From assembly GCA_033064195.1 (NCBI GenBank), contig JARBJD010000063.1:62001-126000 (forward strand): a stretch of 64,000 bases of DNA. The letters run 5' to 3'. The stretch's first letter is position 1, and each line of letters opens with the position of its first letter. Shown here one piece after another: positions 48,736-60,000 of the stretch. The position numbers were made by a program, and so were the translations under genes. The notes under the pieces were generated by a model. The model worked only from the letters and a program-made list of their open reading frames with translations. It did not search any database and was not told the origin of the DNA. The DNA comes from Blattamonas nauphoetae (taxonomy: Eukaryota > Preaxostyla > Oxymonadida).

Positions 48736-51700
48736 CAGGCCTTTCCAAAAAGTCTCCATAATTTGCGCGAGAATCAGTGACTCGCTGTTATTGGTGTGAA
48801 TCAGGAAGAAATGGGATGGAAATGACCCAGGTATCCCGTGAGAAGTCTCATACTCCTATTTGATATCTTTCTGACATCAATGGAATGAAATAAAAAAGTC
48901 CAGGATTGATCGACTTTGTTTTGTGAATAATGGCTTATATGAGTAGTTGAATCCACAAAGATGTGCAAATTGTCTGTCTCCTCATTATTTTCTATATTAT
49001 TGTTTGCGTCCCTCTTAATGCGCAGCCCTAAATGTCCATCCAATTTTAAATCTCCCCTGTTTTCCTCATGAACTGTATTCTCCTCTTCTGAGTATTGATT
49101 TCTCTCCAAAGTGCTCACACCTGGCGTAAATCGTTGTCAACGGACGATTACTCAAGAAAGGAGAGCGAAATGGAGATGATCCAATGTCAGTTCTTCAGAA
49201 TCATTACTATATTCGCCATGTTCACAATCTGAAGAGGAACCTCGAGCTAAACTTCGACCATCACTGGAACAATACACTGTCCTTCCGAACAAAGCAAGAC
49301 TCTCGAGTTGGACAAGGATAGCAATTACAGAATCAGAAACCAGGGGATCAAAAGGCTTGGAAGATGTGTCTGCAGATCATCAAGAGGCATCTTCAGAAGA
49401 AGGAAGAAGTTCGAAGGATAAGTGTCCAATTTGGACAAAGAATTCGACGATGGCTTTGAATTGGTTTTCGACCGTTTTGCACCCATTCACACTCAGATTC
49501 GAATAAAAAGACAAAACAAAGAAGAGCGACGAGCACTGGGGATTGAGTATTTGTCAGTATCATTGCGGAAGGATTGTTTCTAGCTCAAGACACTCGTTCC
49601 ACAAGATTTACTCCGAAACTAAAAAGAAACCAAGTCCAAATCTACATTGATGATTCAAAAAAAAGATGCCAACATCAGAAAGTTTTGTGCCATCGTTTGC
49701 CTCAACCATACTCTCGACAGACATGAACAAGATTGCATTCAGCACACTCACCCACACAACACTCCTTACCGTGACTTCCCCCGGCCTTTCTTTGTCAAAT
49801 CTGGACAATTTTATTCCTAACCCTCGACAATCTCCTGAGTACCTGCAGAAAATCGCTTCAAAATCGCTGACAATCAGGAATCCCACGCAACAATACTACC
49901 AGCAGATTATGCACGATTTGCATCAATCTCCCAACACCCCCCATCTCATCTCACATTCTCTCTGCCGTTCAAAGAAGCCAGTCGTTCAATCTCGTCCTAT
50001 TCCGCCCAAACCACGCCTGAACGACAACATCGATTTCATTTCATCAACAGACCAGTCCGAGCAGAGGAAAACACGCTCACTGTCATTTCATTCGCATCAC
50101 ATCACTCTTCGCCAGATTACTGTGCCCTCCTTCCACCAGTCGTCCTCAGGTCACAGCACCGACGATGGCTCCCTCAGCGCGAGCGAGAAACCAGATCCTC
50201 AGCTCGTCGCTGTGCGCCCGCTGCTGACAAGACAGTCATCGTTCTCGATGCACGGGCAGGGTTAGTTGATGTCGCATCCGAACGCGATGACGAGCCAGTT
50301 TGGGAACCGGCCTGCCCCACCGATTGTGCGGAAGAAGTCGAACATCGACTCGTCAGCCCTCCTCTCCGCGCCCCTCACCCGCACACATCTCTCCTCTCAG
50401 CTCAGCCTCGCTATTCACATCCACCCCTGTCATCTCCCACGCTGCCATCCGCTCCTTCTCCGAGGCGTTCGAGCAGGAGCAGGAACTCGAGGCGCAGAAC
50501 GAGCTCCTCTTCGGATCAGACGCGTCGGAGTACGAAGACGAGACGGAGAGCGAGGGCAGCCTCAGCGCCCACGTCGAGTTTCAGAAAATCCCGTCGTACG
50601 AACTGATCAAAGCGATTCCGCAGCCAGTCAGCGCTGTCGTCCTCAGTCGCACGTTCCTCACCTTCCTCAACTTCAACCTCCTCAACATGCGCTCGCTCGC
50701 CCACTCTCTCTTCTGCACGCCGGCATTCTACACAACCGCATCAACCATCCCGCCAAACACGATCTGTTCGCGTCCGTCGCACGATTATTCGGATCCGCTG
50801 AAGCTTCACGAGCCACTGCAGCTGAACAACCCATATTCGCTGCTGCACTGGCCGTTCATCAACGAACACTACAAAGCATCAACCACGCAGACAGTCAGCA
50901 AACACAGGCTGCGGGAAATCGAACGAGAGGCGATGGAGATCCAGAACGAGATGCTGAAGTTTCGAGCGCATCGACACGTTCATGCGGAAGACTCGGAAGC
51001 TGGTGCTGCCCGGAGAGGACCAGATGTTCGAAAGCACAACGTCATCCAATCTCAGCACTTCCTTACCTGTTGCTCAGATTGGCCACACGATAGAGATCCA
51101 TCTGACTAAAATTTATCTCACTTCGGTCACGCGGAAGGCACTTCTGAGCGAATTCGATCGAGTCCACAGGTTCAGGCAGAGCAAGACCATCCCAATCTCG
51201 ATAGGCAAGGCAGGCAATCAAGAACCATTTACAGCGAAGGCAAAAGCGACTCTCAACCTCTCACCGTTCGAGCCGACACTCAACACCAAAATCTCATCCA
51301 GTCTGACCAAACTGTGCACGTTCTCGTCGGGCAACATGTTCAACAAGATTGAGCAGCTCCGAACGATCTTCCCACCGTGCTCTCCGCCAGGCAACTTGAT
51401 GAGTGTGCTCGCCCCGTTCATCCCCATATCTGCTCTCGGCAACCACTCCTACCCCTTCGCCCTCAGCCTGTCCAATTCACGCGCCAGCTCGTCGTCCAGC
51501 TTTTATCGGAGCTGCATCCGCAGTGGACGTCGGTGAGCGACGAGATGGATGATGGGAGTGTGTATTCGGACGACATGGACGACATGCCCATGCCCAACCC
51601 ATCCAGACACATTCCAATCAACTCCCTTCTCTTCTGCGCTCTTCTGAAGAAGCTAATCGAATCAAAGCCCTATCTCGCCCTGCGTCTCCACTCCACCAAT

Positions 51701-54168
51701 CAGGCCTCACCTCACACGTCGCCCTTCCTTGTCGCGCAGGAAAGCCTCAACATCACCATTCTGAACAAGCTGCCAATCGCACCCAACCTCGTTCCCGACA
51801 CCACGTCGATGGAGTACTCGACGAAGGTCACGCTGATCCAGACAAACAAGAATCACTCCCTCCCACACGGCGATGTGCTCGACTACACAGTCACGCCACC
51901 ATCGAAGAACTCCGGCACTGGTTGGAAGCAGAGAAGAGAGGGATGATGTTTGGGGAGCTGGTCGAGTACATCAACTTGTACAACAATTACTCTTTCTCGA
52001 ACATCGACATCAACGACTTCATCGAAACGGGGTGAATCAGCGAGTTCAGGAAGGAGGTGCACGATGATGCGACGAAGGACTCGGAGGGGGGCAGGAAGGC
52101 GGAACTGGAAGACTGGAACTGCCTCCTTCCGCTCCTCCTCTTCTTCGTCTCTCTGCTGTCCCGTCATTCGCTGCCTAGTTCGATCGGTGACATTGAGTAC
52201 TGTGCGAGTCCGATGTATGCCAGACGAAACCTGCTCGTCCTTCTTGTTGTCTACAGCGTCATACTGCTGCAGAAGGACGAGGAGAAGAAGCGGCAGAGCA
52301 CCAACACTCCCACCTCCACACTACCCCTCTCGCCGAACATGTCCTGTCTGTGGACGAGGTGGAGCGGGCGTTGGAGCTGTTCCGAAGGGCCGAGGAGGAG
52401 GTTGTTGTGCCGTTCATGTTAGAGTCTTGCTGTCGATGAGAGCCCAGTCGCTCCGCCCATCAAATCGCAGGCAATTAGCAAGACGAGAGTGGTTGAAGTG
52501 TATTCGCGGCTCTCTTCACTCGCCAACACGTGCTGATTGGTCTGTCTTCTCTTTATCTCATCTTCTTCAGTTCTCCCACAGCAACACTGTGCTCCTCAAC
52601 CGCGTTCTGTCCACAGCCACCAACATCCCCCTCGTCCTCACAGCCATCGCCGCGTATTCGCAGTCTCTGAACTTTTGGGAGATGAACCAGACACGACTGA
52701 TACTGCTCAACCTCAATGCGTCGCTCCCGTTCTTCGTCTGCCAGCACAGCCCGACTTCACCCAACTCTCACCCATCGGCTGTGTGTCAAAATGCGAGCTG
52801 CTGCTCGTTCAGCCTTCCCCCGCCGCGGCTATTCGATGTCTCGCTCCGATTCTGTGCACATCCGCACGACCGAAGAGATGCTGCTGTTCGACGTCTCGCT
52901 CGAAGGGTGGGGGACAGCTATGTGGACTGGAGGACCAGTCTTCATCATCACATCACCATCACCCCGCAGTTCCATCTCACCACGTCCTCCCGCTCGGCCG
53001 TCGAAGACAGCGACGCTTCCCTTCGCATCATCGACAGCCTCGCCCTCCCCACTCCACACGCACATCACAGGCACACCTCGTCGCAAGTGCTTGTTGAGGT
53101 GGTCAATGCCAACGCTGTGGCCGTGCGGGAGGACACGCCCGTCCAGACAACATTCACGTCCACACAATCACCAGCCTGTTCGAGACAGCCGCCACACTCG
53201 TCGAGAAGGCACTCGACAAGCGTGCTTTGAACTTGAGCAGAGACAGCCGAAGCGAGATGCGAATGGCTGCTCGGCAGAACAAGTCGCCCTCCCGATCCAT
53301 CCTCACTTGCTCACACCACCCATCTCACCACACCCTCGTGTCTCTCTTCCAGCACCTCCTCTCCCACCTCATCTTCGTCCCTGCCCTCTCCCGACTCCAG
53401 TTCAGCTCCGTTACTGCCTTTCACGTCCAATCCGACGTTGAGTTCTTCCAGTTGATGATGAGCCAGAAGAACCTAGCCATCGCGCTGTTTGTTTCTGTTT
53501 CACTTTTTATTCTCTTCAGGGTTGCCTCACAGTTTTTGAAGGAGTATTCATTCATCCGGAAGGAAGAATAAGGAATTGATTCGACTTCAAACTCCCTGAC
53601 AGTCGCCATCTCCTCTGATAACACACTCTCTCAGGACTGACATTAGTCTAATCTTCGTCGTTGTTGGATTCATTGAAGGGAGAAATCAAGAACTCTTGAG
53701 GATGTTCTATGCGGATGAAGGGTGAATGAAATGCGGATGAAGCGCAAACAGAGGGCGAACATTGCGAGAACGAAGGGAAAACGAATGAGATTCTTTGACA
53801 AGTTGAGTGAAGGGATAATTGATTATTTTAGACCTGCTTCATCTCATATCAGGATTTGATTGTGTGTATCGGAAGATCCTTCCTTTGTTTTGATGTCTCA
53901 AGTGGCATCTTCGATTATCCTCATTTCCCAATGTCGCTTTTGTGTCGGTACAATGGATATAGGAATATATTGTCGTCCCAACTCAATACGATGACTTCTG
54001 AACCTTGGTGTGAGAGTCGGAGTAAGTGATGGGTGTGATCACACAATCCAGGCCACTACGTGTTATTGGACCAAAAGCGACCAGAATTATCACTATTTGA
54101 ATTTCATCATCCCGAATTCTAGCCAGCGACCTTTTTCTCCACCGAGCGGCCATTTTTGGAAAGCCCTG
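48736..54168. mobile_element. 5,433-bp hAT-like DNA transposon with cargo gene
   Basis: Target duplication TCTCCGAC lies at 48728-48735 and 54169-54176 (8 bp, as in hAT elements). Terminal repeats are CAGGCCTTTCCAAAAA on the left and CAGGGCTTTCCAAAAA on the right (reverse complement), one mismatch in 16. CAGGG-type tips with an 8-bp duplication are typical of hAT. No hAT transposase (BED finger, DDE, dimerisation region) was recognised in either strand. The interior is instead taken up by a long gene-like region at 49666-53571. The outer parts (48780-49600 and 53630-54150) are AT-rich and non-coding. No capsid, polymerase or integrase sequence was seen, so it is not a Polinton-type element. 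It is probably a non-autonomous element that captured flanking or host sequence. Confidence 0.82.
49666..53571 (+). pseudogene. cargo gene-like region inside the hAT-like element, unrecognised
   Basis: A 3.9-kb region clearly richer in GC and more protein-like than the element arms around it. It begins MPTSESFVPSFASTILSTDM, passes acidic (SDASEYEDETESEGSLSAH) and helical segments (IPQPVSAVVLSRTFLTFLNF, HRLREIEREAMEIQNEML, RGMMFGELVEYINLYNNYSF) and ends with a hydrophobic tail, MMSQKNLAIALFVSVSLFIL, before FLKEYSFIRKEE and a stop. The tail looks like a C-terminal membrane anchor. The frame is not continuous: several changes of frame occur and no simple GT-AG set resolves them by eye. I do not recognise the family. 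It could be a captured host gene, now decayed, or a poorly understood element gene. Confidence 0.5.
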
Positions 54169-56276
54169 TCTCCGACACGCTCGTGAAGGACTGCCATTCG
54201 GGAACGACTGGCGCTGTCATCTTGGCAGGGATTGGTGCCTATGCTAATTATTCGTTCTCGCATGTTTTGTTTGATGGGAATACGATTGGTGATGACACCA
54301 GTTTATTCTCGTCGAATTATTTGTGGTTCGAAGAGACTGCAACAAAGTTCACTGATCTCGCGCTTTCGTCATCCTACTGGCCGGACTTGCCCACACTCAA
54401 GATTGACAATTGTTTCACCACAATCACTCCTGACTCATCTGGAATGCTCCTCGGCCTAAATAAGCTTGAGTCGGGTTTGTACGACCCTGAACGAATTTTG
54501 GATGAGGAGTATACCAATATTGGTCCGCTTCTGGTAACCAAATCGACAGTGAGAGTAAATGAGAAAACTGGGAAGATTGAGTTGGAGATTCAGGGGAAGA
54601 CACCGCTGACATCGCAGGAATATGAAGTGACAGTGAAAGATGAGGATGGAACAGAAACAAGATTGAGAATGTTGTTCTCGGATGGGACAGGGACTCTTGT
54701 GTCTGGGTCAGAATCGAATCTTGATTGGAACGCAAGCTACACGATCACATCAATTATTGGAATTATTCCTCCTTCATCTTCTTCTCGAATGACGAATGAC
54801 ATTGAAGTGCCTGTCGCAGCGTGGGCCTTCAACCTCGCCGTGACGCCTGACTTGCTCACATTCACAACACCCGAGACTCCCTCCTTCTCCACACTCCAAG
54901 TCGCATCAGCCATCCTCGTCGAATCTGATCCCCAATTTGCATATGTGATTCTTCACTTCGACAAAGAAGTGAGTGGATCGTACGACTTTGTTGTGTTGGA
55001 GGAAGGGGAAGAAGTGACGTTGACCATCACCGCCGAAACAAGCTCCATTTCAGGAGTGACAAAGGAGTTCAAAGTGATTGGAGATGGGAGACTTCTGACA
55101 CACGACACGACATACACGATCAAATCGATTGTTCCGACAGCAGAATCCGAGGCACTGTTTGTGTGGATGAACGACACGATCAGGTTCCATATTCCGAAAT
55201 CGTCGTATGATCCAAAGAAGTCACTGTCTCCCGAAACAAAGGCACTTCTGAGCTGGCTGATTCCGCTCGTTGTGTGCCTGCTGGTTGCACTGGTGTTGGC
55301 CATCATCATCATCATTCTTCTGCGACGCCGACAGAAGAAGAACACTGAATCGATTCCGAAAGAGATGGAAGCGCAAGAGCCGTTGGATGTTGAAAAAACG
55401 GAAGAATTCGGAGTGGACTGTTCAGTTGGAGTGATTCGGACAGATGAGAATGACCAATCAGCGTTTGGCTCTTCCAACAACCATCCGACGAGAATGAACA
55501 GGTCGGAGGGAGTGATGGACACTGTGTCGAGGAAGGAGGGAGAGCTGGTGGAAGTGATGGCGTGCAGTGGAGATTTTGGGATTTCGACAGCTCGAATGGA
55601 TTCGACGCTTTACAATGTGCTTCACAAAGAACACCGCGAGATTGGGAAGCGAGGAGTTGGGATTCAGATTGTGAATGGATTGAAGCAGATTGTTGCTCAT
55701 CGAGGATGGAGTGATGTTCTGACACGTCTTTCTTCTCACTGGATTCTGATTGATTCAGCTGGAAATGTTCAACTGAAACTGCAAATGAATGCGTCAGAAG
55801 CGGAACAAGAGGCAGCTCATGCAAAAATGCCTAATGCAATCAGAAGTGGAAATGAACTTGAGCAAACAGTGAATGAAGGAAGCGAACGAACAGAACACTC
55901 TGAGAAAGACAAAACCGGAATGGATGGGATGCGATGGCGAGCGCCTGAAGTTGTTGCAGGCGGATTGAAGGGAGGAGAAGTGGATGGACAGAAAGCGTCA
56001 GTTTTTAGTCTTGGCCTTGTGTTGTGGGAAATTGAGACTGGTCAAGTTCCGTTTGGAGAACTGGATGCGGTGAATGCTCAGCGACAATCGGGAACAGGAA
56101 TTGGACCGAAAATGGAGAGTTTCAAGAACGAGGAGTTCATCGCTCTGATCCGTCGTTGTGTTTCAGTTGATCCGAAGCAACGTCCGACGCTTTCTGAGAT
56201 TGGGGAGTTCCTCTCTTCTCATCCTGATGAAACGATTGGTGGCTCTCGAAACGAAATGAAAGAGCCTGAACCGTAA

Positions 56277-57003
56277 CACCACTTCTCCTCTTCATTTCGA
56301 TTTCTTATCTCATCATGTCAACTCACCCACCTCCCAACGAGACACACTCTGTGCAGTTTCATGTCACTCTCAACTATGCCTGCCAGTTTGTGTTTCCAAC
56401 ACCCTTTCTCGAATCTTGAATCATTTCTTTTTTGATCATCACACCATTCACTCCACTTTGTTCGGTTTTCCTTTTCTCACCCACTCGTTCTGTTCATTCA
56501 TCATTCACACTTTGGAACCAACTGCATTGATGTTCATTCACTTCAGTCTTGCTGTTGGGTCCATTGGTTCATGTTTTGGAGACAGCGTGTTCGTGCTTGC
56601 TTTTGGCGATGGAGCTAATTGATGATTCTCGTGCTCTCATCGTGTTCATGTGCTTTCTGCCCTCTTTTCTTTCTGATTGATTCTTATCTTCAATCCAAGA
56701 TCTGCTTCCATCTCTCTCCACGGCCGATTCTCTTTTGGGTTTCGGTTGTTGGATTGTGTGGAAGTGTTCTTGGTCACTGAAGTTGTCACCTCACATCCAT
56801 TTCTTCACGTTCGTCGTTTTGAGTTCTTGGACAGATTTTTAGAACTCTGAGTGTGCGAAAATACGGATTCTCTGTTTGATGATGATTTATGAAGATCCAA
56901 AAGTAGATGAATTGATCAACTGTTGATTTTACCAAATAAAGGGTTCGATCACAATCACTCTCCTCTGTCACACCATTATTGAACATAAATTTGCTGAACA
57001 ATC
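56277..57003. promoter_or_regulatory. spacer and promoter between paralogues 1 and 2
   Basis: 727 bp, AT-rich, with no supported gene. The last 30 bases before the ATG (TTGAACATAAATTTGCTGAA then CAATC) closely match the 30 bases before paralogue 3 (TTGAACATTTATTTGTTGAA then CAATC), so a conserved 5' leader or core-promoter element, with a repeated TGAACA, is likely. Confidence 0.45.
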
Positions 57004-60000
57004 ATGATCAAACAATTTTTCCTTCTGCTCCCTTGCTTGTGGACCTGTTTGGACTCGTCCATCTCGCCCCATCGCCTCACTTCTGTTCTGAACACCAACT
57101 CAGACTTTTCCAACTCTATACAAAATGAAACTTTGTCTTTGTTGTTGCATGGAGGAACATACATTGGGAACAACATTAACATTGCACACAGATTGATGGA
57201 ACTGGCAGGGGAGCCTTCGAACGAAAATAGCAATCTCAAGACAGAACTGATTGCGTCATCCGAGTCAGAAGTGAACAGGAATACGAACAACACAAAGATC
57301 CGGAATTATGAAAATTGCATGTTCTCATTGACAAACTCAACACTGTCAATGAAATGGCTGGACTTTTTGCTGATGGACAATTCTTCTGAAGGAAGATCGC
57401 AGAATACCGAAGCAAGATCACCAAGATTGGCAATGATTTCAAGCAGCATGCTGACGATATCTTCAAGCAGAATTGAAGTGTCGCCATGGACAAGTGCGAT
57501 TGTGATTTCTGGATCTCCATTGGAGGAATCAGGAAGAGAATCATCAGTTGTGATTTCGAAGAGCTTGCTGTGGAATGATGTTGGGTCGATGCGTGGTGTT
57601 GTTGAAACATCGTCATTTGCATCCCTTTTCGGGTCAGTTTGGGTGTCGATTGTTTGATGTTCGTTCAACTCCCAGAGGATTTTGGGAAAAGACGGGATTG
57701 GCCTCTCACTGACACGAACACCTCGAAAGAATGTGGAATCTGTTGGAAGAATGTCGTCGTCGCTGATTGACTGCTCGTTTGTGAACATGAGTTCGATTGG
57801 GTCTTCGCACCTGCCCAGCCTCCCGCATTTGGATCAGAAGATGTTGGGATGTGTTGTATCGCTGACCAGCTCGCATTTGTCGGGATCGACGATTCGGGAC
57901 GTGAACACTGGCGGCTCCGTTTTGTGCTCGAATTCCTCCTTCTCCTCCCTCCTCCCCTCCCCCGACACCCACACCGAACCATCCATCAGTCAAGGTGAAA
58001 CCATCATTGAATATATGGATGGCACTGAATATTCCTTCGATGACTATACCCACGCTGTCTCAGTCTCCTTCTCCCACTGCCCCTTCACTGGAGACGCGTA
58101 TCAACCGAATAAACGACCACTCTACTTCTACTTCTACAAAGGCGCCATTTCCATCGTCTCCTGCTCCTTCGACCAGATTCGCTCTGTTGATTGGGAAGGC
58201 GGGGCTGTTACAATCAACCACTACTCTCTCAGCGACCAGCCGATTGAAGTCCGGCTGTGCAATTTCACGTCCTGCACGTCACTCCAGAGATCTGGCGGAA
58301 TGTACATTTCGCATTACAGTGAGGCGTCTGTTGTGGATTGTAATTTTGTTGACTGTGGGCCTGATCCTTCGTCGACATCATCGCATTATACTGGTGGACT
58401 GTATTTCTGGTCATCGACAGACTCCGTCTCTTCTTTCACTGGTCTTCAATTCCTGTCCTGTTCTGCTCTCTCGTCCGCTGGTGGATTTCATCTCCACTCT
58501 TGCCACCTTCTCACTCTCACGTCTGATCTTCTACCAATACAGGGAACCAGGTGAGCAACTTGTTTCCAATCTGATCTTCAAAGACTGCACGTGTGGGAGG
58601 TATGGCGGCGGTTTGTATTTCACGTGTTACAAAGGAACGTCGTTTGTGGATGTCCAGTTCATCGGATGCAAAACAACAGCAACTAGCTCCTCCTCCCAAG
58701 GGGGAGGATTCCTGGCATTACCTGGCGGTGATTATCTTAACCTGATTGGCTGTGAGTTTGTGAATTGCTCGTCACACTCATCTGGTGGAGCCCTTTTCCT
58801 CCCGTACTCCTCCAACTTCTCGATGACGGACTGTGTGGTGAAGGGATGCACCTCTGCGACCGGAGCGATCATGATGACATGGTCTTCATCCTCTGCGACC
58901 CACCTTTTTTCGTTCACCCGTGTTCAGTTCATCGAGAACCGAGTTGGGAACCCGCGTGTCTATTACAACACTCCGCTGAAAGAGAATGCGACCGCTTTTC
59001 CAGATTTCTTTGCCTATCCAACATCTGGTCTGGATCGTCCACTGTCATTCGACGAGTGCTTCACGACTGCCACTTCCAACAGTGCTGGAATGTACACAGT
59101 TGTGCAGGTGGAAGGAGAGGGTGGGCCAGTCAGTGTGTACGAGAGGGTGGAGAATGCAGCATTTGACCAGATTGGGCCGCTTCTGACAGCTACACCAAAA
59201 GTGACATTCGATGCGATGACGGGAAGGCTGAAGATGGAGATTGAGGGGAGCGTGCCGAAAGTGTCGCAGAAATATTCCGTTCGGATTCGTGATGTGCTGG
59301 ACAGAACAGAAGTGGAGGGAGAGATTGAATTTGTGGATGGGACTGGGACATTCGTGTCGTTGTCTGGAGAGAGTCTGAAGTTCGTGACTGGATACACGAT
59401 CACATCGATTGTGGGAGTTGTGCCCACCCCGTCATCGTCTTCTTCATCTTCGTTGCTGTCGAATGCTGTGACAGTGCATCGAGCCGAGTGGACATTCAAC
59501 CTCGACGCGACTCCCTCCTTCGTCTCGTTCACCACCCCCGAATGTCCCCCTTCTCTCAAATCAGCCACCGCCTACCTCATCACAGCAGAACCGAACTACG
59601 CGTATGTGATCCTGCTGTTCGACAAAGAAGTGTTTGGGTCGTTCGACATTGTTGTGGAGGAGGAAGGACAGGATGTGACGATCACTGTACCGATTGAGGA
59701 CACTTCACTGACAGGGGAAAGTCCGAAATTCATTGTTGTTGGAAACGACCGTCTGCTCACTCACGACACGACATACACAATCAAATCGATTGTTCAAACG
59801 CCAGACACAAACACCCCGTTTGTGTTCATGAACAAGACAGTCACCTTCAACATCCCCAAATCGTCGTATGTTCCTCCGGAAGACCCGAAGAAGACGCTGT
59901 CACCCGAAACGAAGGCATTGCTGAGCTGGCTGATTCCGCTGGTTGCGTGCCTGCTCTTGGCACTCGTCGTCATGATCGTTGTGTTTGTGCTGGTGTATCG

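Larger units (their letters stand above)
47005..56276 (+). pseudogene. beta-helix surface protein with TM and pseudokinase tail (paralogue 1), split by a 5.4-kb element
   Basis: ATG at 47005 gives the signal peptide MFCLSLVFWMIQQNEA. The N-terminal region (FSLTNSTLSMKWLDISL, SSSMLTISSSRIEVSPWTSA) is almost the same as in the two downstream paralogues. After SSFSSLLPSPST the sequence becomes unique, with Cys-rich beta-helix coils (SSNFTDCSSVEKGGAMF, ERCHFINCSSKHGGGAI). The element at 48736-54168 interrupts NLSISD-TLVKD, where the frame rejoins exactly. The stretch then reads an Ig-like region, a juxtamembrane SPETKALLSW, the TM segment LIPLVVCLLVALVLAIIIII, RRRQKK, and a cytoplasmic kinase-like domain with GMRWRAPEVV, VFSLGLVLWEIETGQVPFG and CVSVDPKQRPTLSEI. 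No HRD Asp (WSDVLTRLSSHWILID) and no DFG are present, so it is a pseudokinase. As the DNA stands, translation would end at 48780, shortly inside the element. Confidence 0.82.

Noticed and set aside
48736-54168. Polinton or other virus-like element
   Set aside because: The duplication is 8 bp rather than 6 bp, the terminal repeats are short, and no capsid, polymerase B or integrase sequence is recognised.
55560-56250. Active protein kinase domain
   Set aside because: No HRD Asp, no DFG and no clear VAIK Lys are visible; only the C-lobe landmarks remain.
57236-57788. Minus-strand open frames in the paralogue N-terminal regions
   Set aside because: The same frames appear opposite all three paralogues because the sense sequence is duplicated. 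They lack starts, context or family features.
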